DNA of 64,000 bases, from the NCBI RefSeq assembly GCF_000711955.1, contig NZ_KL544000.1, positions 4,608 to 68,607 of the forward strand. Direction: 5' to 3'. A model generated the notes under the pieces. The model was not told the origin of the DNA. It saw only the letters and a list, made by a program, of their open reading frames with translations, and ran no database searches. The stretch's first letter is position 1. Each line of letters opens with the position of its first letter. Origin of the DNA: Nevskia soli DSM 19509. Its GTDB lineage: Bacteria; Pseudomonadota; Gammaproteobacteria; Nevskiales; Nevskiaceae. This document shows, one piece after another, positions 16,972-25,820 of the stretch. A program made the position numbers and the translations under genes.

Positions 16972-17868
16972 ATGAGCGCCCTGCTGCTACTTTTCTTCTG
17001 CCTGGCCATGGGCATCGCCGTGACGCGCTACGCCAGGCCGCCCGCGGGCCTGGCGCAGAACCTCAACTGGTGGGTGCTGAACATCGCCCTGCCGGCGCTG
17101 GTGCTGGACCTGATTCCGCGCATCCGCTTCGATCCGCACCTGTGGTTCCTGGTGGCGACGATGTGGCTGCTGTTCATCGGCTCCTGGCTGCTGTTCGCCC
17201 TGCTCGGGCCGCGGCTGGGCTGGTCGCGCGGCCGCATCGGCGCGCTGATCCTGGTCGGCGGCCTGGGCAACACCTCCTTCATGGGCTACCCGATGATCGA
17301 GGCCCTGCGCGGCAAGGAGGGTCTGGGCCTGGCGGTGATCGCCGACCAGGTCGGCAACTTCGTGGCGCTGGCGGTGGGCGGCGTGGCCGTCACCGCCGTC
17401 TACGCCGGCCGCACCCTGATGCCGGCGGAAGTGCTGCGCCGCATCCTGCTGTTTCCCTCCTTCCTCGCCCTGGTCGGCGGCATCATCGCCGGCGCCCTCG
17501 GCGGCTGGCCCGAGCCGGTGCACCTGGTGCTGGAACGCATCGGTGCCTCGCTGACGCCGCTGGCCCTGTTCTCGGTGGGCCTGCAATTCCGCCTGCACCT
17601 CGGCCGCTCGCAACTCGGCGCGTTGGGCATGGGACTGGGCTGGAAGATGTTCGCCGCGCCGCTGCTGTGCTGGCTGCTCGGCATCGCCACCGGCGTCAGC
17701 GGACTGGTGCTGACGGTGGGGGTACTGCAGGCGGCGATGGCGCCGATGATCTCGGCCGCGATCCTGGCGGAGCAGTACGAGATGGAGCCGGAGCTGGCGA
17801 ATACCGTGCTGGGCGCCGGCATCCTGCTGTCGCTGGTGACGGTGCCGCTGGCGAATCTGCTGCTTTAG
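16972..17868 (+). CDS. AEC family transporter (auxin-efflux-carrier/malate permease type)
   Basis: A 298-residue, very hydrophobic protein with about ten membrane segments in two five-helix repeats, as in the AEC family (MdcF, YfdV and plant PIN relatives). The helix-breaking segments NTSFMGYPMIEAL in the first repeat and AAMAPMISAAILAEQYEMEPELANTVLGAG in the second are characteristic. Bacterial members carry organic acid anions. It follows the hydroxyacid-oxidase-like gene, so transport of that oxidase's substrate is plausible but unproven. Confidence 0.88.
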   Translation: MSALLLLFFCLAMGIAVTRYARPPAGLAQNLNWWVLNIALPALVLDLIPRIRFDPHLWFLVATMWLLFIGSWLLFALLGPRLGWSRGRIGALILVGGLGNTSFMGYPMIEALRGKEGLGLAVIADQVGNFVALAVGGVAVTAVYAGRTLMPAEVLRRILLFPSFLALVGGIIAGALGGWPEPVHLVLERIGASLTPLALFSVGLQFRLHLGRSQLGALGMGLGWKMFAAPLLCWLLGIATGVSGLVLTVGVLQAAMAPMISAAILAEQYEMEPELANTVLGAGILLSLVTVPLANLLL

Positions 17869-17892
17869 CGACGACCGCGCCAACCATCAACT

Positions 17893-17982
17893 GTCATCCC
17901 CGCGCAGGCGGGGATCCGGTTTTTTCTTCGCGCTGCGTCCGGGTAGCAAAGGAAACCGGGCCCCCGCCTTCGCGGGGCGACG
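17893..17982. repeat. Pair of inverted CCCCGC-GCGGGG palindromes between convergent genes
   Basis: CCCCGC/GCGGGG hairpins at 17898-17913 and 17962-17977 face each other, and larger flanking segments (ATCCGGTTT and AAACCGGGCC) are also inverted. The first hairpin is followed by a six-T run and would terminate the AEC gene; the other lies just past the rimO stop. This is a REP/BIME-like unit. Confidence 0.7.
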
Positions 17983-17988
17983 ATGAAC

Positions 17989-19356
17989 CTAGCTGACGAG
18001 CTTGGCGTACAGGTCGTGCGTATCGGCGCGCACCACCTTCGCCTGCACCCGCTGCCCCGGCATCGGCTTGAGCTTGCCCTCGATGTAGACCTTGCCGTCG
18101 ATCTCCGGCGCGTCCGCCCAGGAGCGGCCGACCACGCCCTTGGGCGTGACTTCGTCGATCAGCACTTCCAGCGTCTTGCCGACCTTGGCCTTGAGCTTGG
18201 CGGCGCTGATCACGGCCTGCTTCTGCATGAAGCGGGCGAGGCGCTCTTCCTTCACTTCCTCCGGCACGGCGCCGGCCAGCAGGTTGGCGGTGGCGCCTTC
18301 GACCGGCGAATACTTGAAGCAGCCGACGCGGTCGAGTTGCGCCTCGTCGAGCCAGTCCAGCAGGATCTGGAAGTCTTCCTCGGTCTCGCCGGGGAAGCCG
18401 GTGATGAAGGTACTGCGCACGGTGATGTCCGGGCAGATCGCGCGCCAGGCTTCGAGCCGGCGCAGCGTGTTCTCCGCGGCGGCGGGGCGCTTCATCGCCT
18501 TCAGCACCTTGGGGCTGGCGTGCTGGAAGGGCACGTCCAGGTACGGCAGGATCAGGCCCTCGGCCATCAGGGCGATGATCTCGTCGACGTGCGGATACGG
18601 GTAGACGTAGTGCAGCCGCACCCAGGCGCCGAGCGAGCCGAGGCCGCGGCACAGGTCGAGCATGCGCGTCTCGTATTCGCGGTCGCGCCAGGATTTCTTC
18701 ACGTACTTCAGGTCGGCGCCGTAGGCGCTGGTGTCCTGCGAGATCACCAGCAGTTCCTGCACGCCGGACTTGACCAGCTTCTCCGCCTCGATCAGCACCG
18801 AGTCCACCGTGCGCGAGGCCAGCTTGCCGCGCATCGAGGGGATGATGCAGAAGCTGCACTTGTGGTTGCAGCCCTCGGCGATCTTCAGGTAGGCGTAGTG
18901 CTTCGGCGTCAGCTTGATGCCCTGCGGCGGCAGCAGGTCAAGGAAGGGATCGTGCTGCGGCGGCACCGCCGCGTGTACCGCGTCCATCACGCCCTTGTAG
19001 TCCTGCGGGCCGGTGATCGACAGCACTTCGGGGAATTTGTCCCGGATCAGGCCGGATTTGGCGCCGAGGCAGCCGGTGACGATGACCTTGCCGTTCTCGT
19101 TGAGCGCCTCGCCGATGGCGTCCAGCGACTCCTCCACCGCCGAGTCGATGAAGCCGCAGGTATTCACCACCACCACGTCGGCCGCGCTGTAACTTGGCAC
19201 GGTCTGGTAGCCCTCGGCGCGCAGCTGGGTCAGGATCCGTTCCGAATCGACCAGGGCCTTGGGGCAGCCGAGCGAGACGAAACCGATCTTGGGCGCGGTC
19301 TGCGGGGCAGCGGGTGCCGGCTTCTTGCGGCGGGGGGATGCGGCGGGGGAGGGCAT
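17989..19356 (-). CDS. rimO: Ribosomal protein S12 methylthiotransferase
   Basis: RimO adds a methylthio group to an aspartate of ribosomal protein S12 using two 4Fe-4S clusters and radical SAM chemistry. The 455-residue protein has an N-terminal UPF0004 domain (GFVSLGCPKALVDSERI, VNTCGFIDSA, VTGCLGA), the radical SAM cluster motif CNHKCSFCIIPSMRGK, and a C-terminal TRAM domain (APEIDGKVYIEG...VVRADTHDLYAKLV). The SLGCPKALVD signature separates it from MiaB. About 25 basic, proline/alanine-rich residues precede the domain; an internal start is not excluded. Convergent with the AEC gene. Confidence 0.95.
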   Translation of the reverse strand: MPSPAASPRRKKPAPAAPQTAPKIGFVSLGCPKALVDSERILTQLRAEGYQTVPSYSAADVVVVNTCGFIDSAVEESLDAIGEALNENGKVIVTGCLGAKSGLIRDKFPEVLSITGPQDYKGVMDAVHAAVPPQHDPFLDLLPPQGIKLTPKHYAYLKIAEGCNHKCSFCIIPSMRGKLASRTVDSVLIEAEKLVKSGVQELLVISQDTSAYGADLKYVKKSWRDREYETRMLDLCRGLGSLGAWVRLHYVYPYPHVDEIIALMAEGLILPYLDVPFQHASPKVLKAMKRPAAAENTLRRLEAWRAICPDITVRSTFITGFPGETEEDFQILLDWLDEAQLDRVGCFKYSPVEGATANLLAGAVPEEVKEERLARFMQKQAVISAAKLKAKVGKTLEVLIDEVTPKGVVGRSWADAPEIDGKVYIEGKLKPMPGQRVQAKVVRADTHDLYAKLVS

Positions 19357-19643
19357 GGCGCGATACAGCAGGCTCTAAAGGCGCATTTTACCGCGCCGGG
19401 CCGCGCGCCGTACGGCCGTCCGCCGGCCGGCCTGCTGCTTTTCCGGCGGGAATCCAGCCTCCATGGTTTTCTGGCCGGCGCTGCCGGAATCCATGGCGCT
19501 CCTCCACTGCATCTAAATTGCACGTCTTCCGGGCCGGCGGCCCGCCCGCCCCGCCGCCTGGCCGGACTTATGGACGCTTATCCCGGCCGCTACACTAACC
19601 CCTCACCGATGCGGCGCACATCGCTTTTGCTCAAGGACGGATC

Positions 19644-21761
19644 ATGAAGATTTTCCTGTGGATCGTCGGCTCCCTGCTGGCAGCCCTGGTCTTGCTGTCC
19701 CTGGCGGTGTCGCTGCTGTTCGACGCCAACAGCTTCCGCGCCCGCATCAGCGCCGAGGTGGACAGCTCGATCCACCGCCAGCTGACCATCGGCGACATCC
19801 ACGTCAGCCTGTTTCCCACCCTGGGCGCGCGCGTCAAGGATGCGAAGCTGAGCAATGCCGCCGGCTTCGGCGAAGAGCCGATGGCCGAGGTCGGCGAGGC
19901 CGAGGTGGGCATCCGCATCCTGCCGTTGTTGCTGCATCGCCGTGCCGACATTTCCAGCATCACCCTCAAGGACCTGAAGCTCAACCTGCTCAAGCAGGCG
20001 GACGGCAAGAGCAACTGGGACGACCTCACCAGCCCCGAGAAGCCGGCGCAGCCGCAGCAGCCGGGCCAGAAGCCGTCCCCGCCGCCACAGAAGCAGGGCG
20101 GTGGCGAGCTGCACATCGGCGGCATCGACATCGACAACGCCAACATCGGTTATGTCGACCAGCAGGCGAAGAAGTCCTATGCCCTGAGCAAGTTCAAGCT
20201 CAAGACCGGCACCGTCGGCCCCGGCAAGCCGTTCGACTTCAAGCTGGCCTTCAGCGCCGTCCTGGCCGATCCGGCGGTGAACGCGGACGTGGAAGCCTCC
20301 ACCAAATTCATGTTCGACGAGACGAACAGGCTGTTCGACGCGCAGGATCTCGAGGCCAGCGTCGCCGCCACGGGCAATGCGGTCCCCGGCGGCAAGCAGA
20401 ACCTGAAGCTCTCCGGCAGCGTCCACTTCGACGGCGACAAGGGCACCTTCAAACTCGCCGACGGCAAGCTGTCCCTGGCCAATATCGTCGCCGCCATCAC
20501 GCTCGACGGCAGCGGCTTCGACGGCGACGGCGGGCATGTCACCGGCCCGCTCAGCATCGCCGCCTTCAATCCGCGCGAGACCTTCAAGTCGCTGGGCATC
20601 GAGGCGCCTGCCACGGCGGACAGCGCGGTGCTGCAACAGGCCAGCCTCAACGCCACCATCGACGCGGTGAAAGGCAATGCACGTATCAACAATCTGATCC
20701 TGAAGCTCGACCAAAGCACCCTGACCGGCTCCGCCGGCCTGGTCAGCCCGGGCAGCAACGGCATCCAGTTCGCCTTCAAGCTCGACCAGATCGATGTCGA
20801 CCGCTACATGGCCCCGGCCTCGCGCAACCCGGTCGCGCCAAAGGGCACCAGCAAGCCGGGCGAGGGTGACAACACGCCGCTGCCGCTGAACAAGCTCGAC
20901 GGCATCACGGCCAACGGCACCCTCGACATCGGCAAGCTCAAGCTGAAGAACCTCAACCTCGCCAACGCGCAGCTGAAGGTGGCCATGGCCAAGGGCGCGC
21001 AGAAGAACATCAACCTCGGCGCCAGCCTTTACGGCGGCTCGCTCGCGTCCGCCACGCGCATCGGCCCCGGCGCGCGTCCGGCCCTGGCGCAGACCCTCAA
21101 GCTGGCTTCGATCAGCGCCGGCCCGCTGCTGCTGGACTTCATGGGCAAGGACTACGTCAGCGGCAACGGCAACTTCGCGCTGGACGTCACCAGCGCCGGC
21201 AACACCGTGAGCGAGCTGAAGCGCGCGCTCAACGGCAACGTCTCCTTCGCTCTGCAGAACGGCGCCGTGAAAGGTTTCAACCTGGCCCAGATCATACGCC
21301 AGGCCCAGGCCCTATACGGCGGTCAGCAGCCCGAGCAGAGCGGCTCCTCGCAGCAGACCGACTTCACCACCATGAGCGCCAGCGGCAAGATCAGCAACGG
21401 CGTGCTGCACTCCGATGATCTCAATGCCGCCAGCCCGCTGCTGCGCCTCAGCGGCGCCGGCCAGGTCGACCTGGTCAACAGCACCCTCGACTACACCGCC
21501 AGGCCCACCGTGGTGAACACCGCCACCGGCCAGGGTGGCAAGGAACTGGCCAACCTGCAGGGCGTGGTCATTCCCGTGCGCGTGTCCGGTCCCTTCAGTG
21601 CGCCCAAGTACCAGATCGACGTCGCCGCCGCCCTGCAGCAGCAGGCGGTGCAGAAACTGACGCAGAAGCTGGGCGGCCAGAAGGGCAACGACATCGTCAA
21701 TGCCCTGCAGGGTCTGTTCGGCAAGAAGAAGCAGGAGCAGCAGCCCGCGCCGAAGCCTTGA
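19644..21761 (+). CDS. AsmA family protein
   Basis: A 705-residue protein with a single N-terminal membrane anchor (residues 3-25) and a large periplasmic beta-rich region. It has the AsmA opening (ARISAEVDSSIHRQLTIGDIHVSLFPTLGARVKDAKLSN) and the AsmA_2-type C-terminal part (LALDVTSAG, ALNGNVSFALQNGAVKGFNLAQIIR). A proline/glutamine-rich linker lies near residues 130-155. AsmA-like proteins are linked to phospholipid transport and assembly of the outer membrane. Ribosome site AAGGA before the ATG. Its stop touches the next start (TGATG). Confidence 0.9.
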   Translation: MKIFLWIVGSLLAALVLLSLAVSLLFDANSFRARISAEVDSSIHRQLTIGDIHVSLFPTLGARVKDAKLSNAAGFGEEPMAEVGEAEVGIRILPLLLHRRADISSITLKDLKLNLLKQADGKSNWDDLTSPEKPAQPQQPGQKPSPPPQKQGGGELHIGGIDIDNANIGYVDQQAKKSYALSKFKLKTGTVGPGKPFDFKLAFSAVLADPAVNADVEASTKFMFDETNRLFDAQDLEASVAATGNAVPGGKQNLKLSGSVHFDGDKGTFKLADGKLSLANIVAAITLDGSGFDGDGGHVTGPLSIAAFNPRETFKSLGIEAPATADSAVLQQASLNATIDAVKGNARINNLILKLDQSTLTGSAGLVSPGSNGIQFAFKLDQIDVDRYMAPASRNPVAPKGTSKPGEGDNTPLPLNKLDGITANGTLDIGKLKLKNLNLANAQLKVAMAKGAQKNINLGASLYGGSLASATRIGPGARPALAQTLKLASISAGPLLLDFMGKDYVSGNGNFALDVTSAGNTVSELKRALNGNVSFALQNGAVKGFNLAQIIRQAQALYGGQQPEQSGSSQQTDFTTMSASGKISNGVLHSDDLNAASPLLRLSGAGQVDLVNSTLDYTARPTVVNTATGQGGKELANLQGVVIPVRVSGPFSAPKYQIDVAAALQQQAVQKLTQKLGGQKGNDIVNALQGLFGKKKQEQQPAPKP

Positions 21762-22381
21762 TGTCATTTCCTTCGAAGCGGGCGGAAGCGACTTGGGCCG
21801 GCGCAGGGCTGTGCCTTGCGCCGGCCTTGCTCGCTTGCGCATGCCCAGCCTCCGCCGCGGAAATCCAGTCCCTCCATGTCGCGCATGACGGCGCGCGCTA
21901 TCACGTCGAAATGGAAGTGAAGCTGCAGGCCCCGTCCGCCGCGTCCTACGCGGTATTCGCCACGCCCGGCGATCTGCCGAAGATCAACCCGGCGGTGCAG
22001 CAGGTGCGGGTCATCGAGCATCGCGGCGATGAACAGGCGCGTGTCTACACCGAGGTGCGGGTCTGCGCGCTGTTCTACTGCAAGCTGCTGCACCAGGTGC
22101 AGGACATGCGCTACGCCGCGCGTCCGGACGGCGGCGACCTGCATGCCGAGGTGCTGCCCGCGCAGAGCGACTTCAGCTACGGCCGCGCCGACTGGCGCTT
22201 TCGTCCCGACGGCGCCGCCACCCATCTGCATTTCAGTGCCGAACTGGAGCCGGCCTTCTGGGTGCCGCCGCTGATCGGCCCCTGGCTGGTCGAGCGCTCG
22301 CTGCGCGAGGAAGCGCAGCGCACCTCCGCCGGTATCGAGCAGCTCGCCGGCCTGCCGGCCGCAAGCGGTGCGACGCCATGA
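21761..22381 (+). CDS. Exported SRPBCC-fold protein
   Basis: A 206-residue protein with an N-terminal export signal ending near CPASAAE (about residue 33) and a SRPBCC/Coq10-like domain: EMEVKLQAPSAASYAVFATPGDLPKINPAVQQVRVIEHRG, then the antiparallel sheet and a final amphipathic helix VERSLREEAQRTSAGIEQLA. The fold usually holds a hydrophobic ligand. The ATG shares one base with the AsmA stop and its own stop overlaps the mutY start (ATGA), so AsmA-SRPBCC-MutY form a tight operon. A lipid-handling link with AsmA is possible. Confidence 0.75.
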   Translation: MSFPSKRAEATWAGAGLCLAPALLACACPASAAEIQSLHVAHDGARYHVEMEVKLQAPSAASYAVFATPGDLPKINPAVQQVRVIEHRGDEQARVYTEVRVCALFYCKLLHQVQDMRYAARPDGGDLHAEVLPAQSDFSYGRADWRFRPDGAATHLHFSAELEPAFWVPPLIGPWLVERSLREEAQRTSAGIEQLAGLPAASGATP

Positions 22382-23547
22382 GCAAAGCGCCTTTCAGCCA
22401 GCGCCTGCTCAAGTGGTTCGATGTACACGGCCGGCATGACCTGCCCTGGCAGGAGCCGCGCACGCCCTACCGCGTCTGGCTGGCTGAAATCATGTTGCAG
22501 CAGACGCAGGTCGCCGCCGTCATTCCCTATTTCCAGCGCTTTGTCGCGCGTTTCCCCGATCTCGCTACCCTGGCGGCGGCGCCTGCCGACGACGTGCTGC
22601 AGCACTGGGCGGGCCTGGGCTACTACGCACGCGCGCGAAACCTGCAGCGCGCGGCGCAGCTCATCGTCAGCGAGCACGGCGGCGAGTTCCCGCGCGACAT
22701 CGAGGCGGTGACCGCGCTGCCCGGCATCGGCCGCTCCACCGCCGGCGCCATCCTGGCCCAGGCCTGCGGCCAGCGCCACGCCATCCTCGACGGCAACGTC
22801 AAGCGCGTGCTGGCGCGCCACGGTGCTATCGCCGGCTGGCCGGGTGAACCGAAGGTGAGCAAGCAACTCTGGGCGCTCTCGGAAGCACTGCTGCCGAAGC
22901 GGCGCCTGACCGACTACACCCAGGCCATCATGGATCTGGGCGCCACGCTCTGCGCCGCGCGCAAGCCGGCCTGCACGCGCTGCCCGGTGAGTGCCGACTG
23001 CAAGGCCTTCCTCGGCAATCGCGTCGGCGAGTTCCCCTCGTCGCGGCCGAAACGCGAGCGGCCGCTGCGCCACGCGCGCCTGCTGCTGATCGAGAATGCG
23101 GTGGGCGAGCTGCTCTTCGAGCGCCGCCCGCCGGCCGGTATCTGGGGCGGCCTGTGGTGCCTGCCGGTGCTCGAAGGCGAGGCCGATGAGGGTGCGGACC
23201 CCGCCGCCTGGGTGCTCCAGCGGCACGGCCTGCGCGTGCAGTCCCTGGCCACGCTGCCGTCCCTCAGCCACGCCTTCACCCATTTCGAACTGGAGCTGAG
23301 TCCGCTGCGTCTGCGCGCCAGGTCAGCCGGCAACACGCTGGGCGAGCGCAGCGAGCTGCGCTGGATTAACATTGCGGCCGATGATCTGCCTGGCTTGCCC
23401 GCGCCGGTCAGCAAGCTGCTCCGCGCGCTGAACCGGCCGGTGCCGATCGATCCGCAGGGCAGCCTGCTGTTCGCCGAAGAAGGCCAGACGGCATCGGGCC
23501 GCACCGAACGCCCCAAGCCCAGGAAACGGCGGGCGTCCACCCCTTAA
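22378..23547 (+). CDS. mutY: A/G-specific adenine DNA glycosylase
   Basis: MutY removes adenine mispaired with 8-oxoguanine. The 389-residue protein has the catalytic Glu37 in AEIMLQQTQV, the helix-hairpin-helix LPGIGRSTAGAIL with catalytic Asp138, and a 4Fe-4S cluster at Cys192, 199, 202 and 208 (C-X6-C-X2-C-X5-C), in the same numbering as E. coli. A C-terminal NUDIX-like domain for 8-oxoG recognition follows. The C-terminal tail is basic (KPRKRRA). It is followed by yggX 16 bp downstream, the conserved mutY-yggX pairing. Confidence 0.97.
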   Translation: MSKAPFSQRLLKWFDVHGRHDLPWQEPRTPYRVWLAEIMLQQTQVAAVIPYFQRFVARFPDLATLAAAPADDVLQHWAGLGYYARARNLQRAAQLIVSEHGGEFPRDIEAVTALPGIGRSTAGAILAQACGQRHAILDGNVKRVLARHGAIAGWPGEPKVSKQLWALSEALLPKRRLTDYTQAIMDLGATLCAARKPACTRCPVSADCKAFLGNRVGEFPSSRPKRERPLRHARLLLIENAVGELLFERRPPAGIWGGLWCLPVLEGEADEGADPAAWVLQRHGLRVQSLATLPSLSHAFTHFELELSPLRLRARSAGNTLGERSELRWINIAADDLPGLPAPVSKLLRALNRPVPIDPQGSLLFAEEGQTASGRTERPKPRKRRASTP

Positions 23548-23563
23548 TTCCCCCCAGGTAGCC

Positions 23564-23839
23564 ATGACCCGCACCGTTCAATGCATCAAGCTCGGCAAAG
23601 AAGCCGAAGGCCTGCCCAAGCCGCCCATCCCCGGCGCGCTCGGCCAGCGTATTTTCGAACAGGTCTCGAAGCAGGCCTGGCAGGACTGGCTCGCCCACCA
23701 GACGCGCCTGATCAATGAATACCGGCTTGTGCTGGCCGACGCCCCGGCGCGCAAGTTCCTCGCCGAGGAAATGGAAAAATTCTTTTTCGGCGGCGAACTC
23801 GCCACCACCCACTACGTGCCGCCTCCGCCGAAACCTTGA
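23564..23839 (+). CDS. yggX: Probable Fe(2+)-trafficking protein YggX
   Basis: A 91-residue protein of the YggX family. It has the conserved N-terminal VQCIKLGKEAEGL with Cys7, the PPIPGALGQRIFEQVSKQAWQDWL core, LINEYRL, and a C-terminal EEMEKFFFG segment. YggX protects iron-sulfur clusters and is part of the oxidative-stress response in enterobacteria. Its position after mutY is the widespread arrangement and links iron-sulfur and oxidative-damage functions. Confidence 0.95.
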   Translation: MTRTVQCIKLGKEAEGLPKPPIPGALGQRIFEQVSKQAWQDWLAHQTRLINEYRLVLADAPARKFLAEEMEKFFFGGELATTHYVPPPPKP

Positions 23840-23883
23840 CGGCGCGCGTCCTCTCGCGTCTAATTGCGCGCTCCGCGCAATGC

Positions 23884-23959
23884 GGCCGGGTAGCTCAGTC
23901 GGTAGAGCAGGGGATTGAAAATCCCCGTGTCGGCGGTTCGATTCCGTCCCCGGCCACCA
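23884..23959 (+). tRNA. tRNA-Phe (GAA)
   Basis: A complete 76-base cloverleaf with encoded CCA. The acceptor stem GGCCGGG/CCCGGCC is perfect, the D arm is TAGCTCAGTCGGTAGAGCA, the anticodon loop TTGAAAA holds GAA between GGGGA/TCCCC stems, and the T arm is GGCGG-TTCGATT-CCGTC, with one G-U pair. Confidence 0.97.
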
Positions 23960-24460
23960 CTTTATTCCCTGTGGATCAAAGACTTATTCGTCTTTACCCC
24001 GCTCGGAGCGGAACCACTTTGGGTCGCCGTGCCGCCAATCCGGCACGCCGCCACCCTGAGATGATCCGCCGCGAGGTGGCAACCGCATGACCATCTCGTG
24101 CGTTGAGCAGCCGCCAGGCTCCGTCATCTCTTGCAGGCTGGCCCGCTTTGCGCGCGTCAGGACGCTCAGGAGTGCCGCAGATCCCGCCAGCGGAAATCCA
24201 TGATTCCCCGCCAGCTCGCAAGCCCGTTTCCAGGCTTTCTTCTTACAGCGCTCGACTGATTGCCGGCATACGTAAACATGTAGTCCGGATGCCAAAGCTG
24301 CCTGCCAGTACCGTACTGCTTTCGTCATCCCCGGATTCCAAGCTCGACGGTGCGGCGACCGGCGACGGCGACGTTTCACGGAACATCCGGCGCTTCATTT
24401 GCGGCCATGCAAGCTGGCAGGTCCAGCCGGACGATCACCCACGACAACACTCCCGACAGT
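23960..24460. other. 500-bp region between tRNA-Phe and the glk operator
   Basis: The composition is less biased than the neighbouring genes. A 131-codon minus-strand frame (23984-24379) is open but shows no recognisable family and no good ribosome site; I do not call it a gene. The left edge follows the tRNA 3' end, a common integration site, but no integrase or duplicated tRNA end is visible. Confidence 0.4.
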
Positions 24461-24480
24461 AATTGACAGCGCTGTCAATT
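24461..24480. promoter_or_regulatory. LacI-type operator upstream of glk
   Basis: A perfect 20-bp palindrome AATTGACAGCGCTGTCAATT with the central GCGC typical of LacI-family sites. It lies 46 bp before the glucokinase ATG. The 16-bp core recurs before the TonB receptor, the halogenase-like gene and the GPH symporter/lacI pair. Confidence 0.85.
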
Positions 24481-24526
24481 CTCTCCAAGCTGCGCGGGCG
24501 CCATGGGCGTCGAATAGGGGATCAAC

Positions 24527-25522
24527 ATGACGGGAGTTATGGACAGTCCAATACTGGTGGCCGATATCGGCGGGACCAAGGCACGTTTCGCCCTGAGTGC
24601 AGCAGGGCCTGGGCGAGGGCCGCATCTCTGGGCAATGCATGAATTCTGGGTGGACCACTTTGATTCCCTGGCGGAGGCGATCCAGTACTACTTGACTCGA
24701 CTCCACGAGCCGCTGCCGCGCCGCGCGGTGATCGCCGTAGCTTCGCCAGTCACCGGCGGCCACATTCAGTTCAGCAACAGCCCCTGGTCGTTTTCAATCG
24801 CCGCACTCCAGGCCGAAGCCGGATTGGAGAAGCTCGAGGTCATCAATGATTTCGCTGCACTCGGCAGGGCCGTTCCTCATCTTGAAGCGGCAGACCTTCG
24901 TGCCATCGGCGCCGTTCCGGAGCCCCTCTTGCATGATGAGCATGAGCGACAGTGTGCCGTCCTGGGGCCGGGTACCGGATTGGGCGTGTGCCGTATAGTT
25001 TTGCGCCAGGGGCCGCCGTTGGTGCTGGAAACCGAAGGCGGCCACATCGGCTTCGCGCCCGCCGATGCCTACGAAGCGGCAATTCTCGCCTTCCTGTTGC
25101 GGCGTTATCCGCGAGTTTCGGTGGAGCGGTTGATTTCAGGGCCGGGGCTGGAGAATCTTCACGCTGCGGTTTGCACCATCGACGACAGTCCACGCAGCGC
25201 CGGCGGCCCGGTGGAAATCATCGCAGGCGCGCAGCGGGGCGAAGCCACCTGCACTCGCGCGGTGGAATTGTTCTGCTCCATTCTGGGAAGCTTTGCAGGC
25301 GACGTCGCGTTGCTGCACGGCGCTTGGCACGGCCTGTACCTCGGTGGAGGCATGACCGCACGGCTGTTGCCCTGGATCCGCAACGGCGCGTTCCGGCAGC
25401 GCTTCGAAGCCAAGGGGCGTTTCGAGGCATTGATGCGCGGCATCCCGACCCACGCCATTACGCATGCCCAACCCGGCCTGCTCGGCGCCGCCGCCTGCGC
25501 TCTGGATGGCTTCCGCAGCTGA
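24527..25522 (+). CDS. glk: Glucokinase
   Basis: A 331-residue hexokinase-fold glucokinase that phosphorylates glucose with ATP. It has the phosphate-binding DIGGTKARFAL at the N terminus, the catalytic VINDFAALG segment, GPGTGLGV, and the ETEGGHIGFAP motif, followed by LYLGGGM. It is the E. coli Glk (bacterial glucokinase) type rather than a ROK kinase. The start ATG at 24527 has an AGGGGAT site; the second Met at residue 5 is an alternative. The operator directly upstream and the neighbouring beta-glucosidase and sugar permeases indicate it handles glucose from imported or cleaved oligosaccharides. Confidence 0.93.
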   Translation: MTGVMDSPILVADIGGTKARFALSAAGPGRGPHLWAMHEFWVDHFDSLAEAIQYYLTRLHEPLPRRAVIAVASPVTGGHIQFSNSPWSFSIAALQAEAGLEKLEVINDFAALGRAVPHLEAADLRAIGAVPEPLLHDEHERQCAVLGPGTGLGVCRIVLRQGPPLVLETEGGHIGFAPADAYEAAILAFLLRRYPRVSVERLISGPGLENLHAAVCTIDDSPRSAGGPVEIIAGAQRGEATCTRAVELFCSILGSFAGDVALLHGAWHGLYLGGGMTARLLPWIRNGAFRQRFEAKGRFEALMRGIPTHAITHAQPGLLGAAACALDGFRS

Positions 25523-25557
25523 GCGGAAAACATTCAAGCAGCAGATTGATTGTCCTG

Positions 25558-25573
25558 TTGACAGCGCTGTCAA
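25558..25573. promoter_or_regulatory. LacI-type operator upstream of the TonB receptor
   Basis: A perfect TTGACAGCGCTGTCAA palindrome, identical to the core of the glk site. It lies about 250 bp before the receptor ATG. The leader between holds several CCAGCGGCAAG repeats and no gene. Confidence 0.85.
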
Positions 25574-25820
25574 AATGGCGCAGCCTACATTCCAGCGGCA
25601 AGCAAATGCAGCGTCCAGGATCAAGCCAGGCCAGCGGCAAGCCAGCCGATCGGCCTAGGGGGAGGGGTTCGACAGAACAGCGAAGACAAATGAAATGGGC
25701 CGGCGCAGGCCGGGCCAGCGGCAAATCCAAACGGAAGTAACACCAGGCCCGCGGCCTAATCCGCGGCGAGAGGGACCGCGCATCACAGCGCAGGGCCCCG
25801 AGATGGAGGAGACCATCGAA

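Noticed and set aside
23984..24379. 131-codon minus-strand frame beside tRNA-Phe
   Set aside because: No family resemblance and no clear ribosome site. Considered as an integrase remnant because of the tRNA, but it shows no integrase motif.
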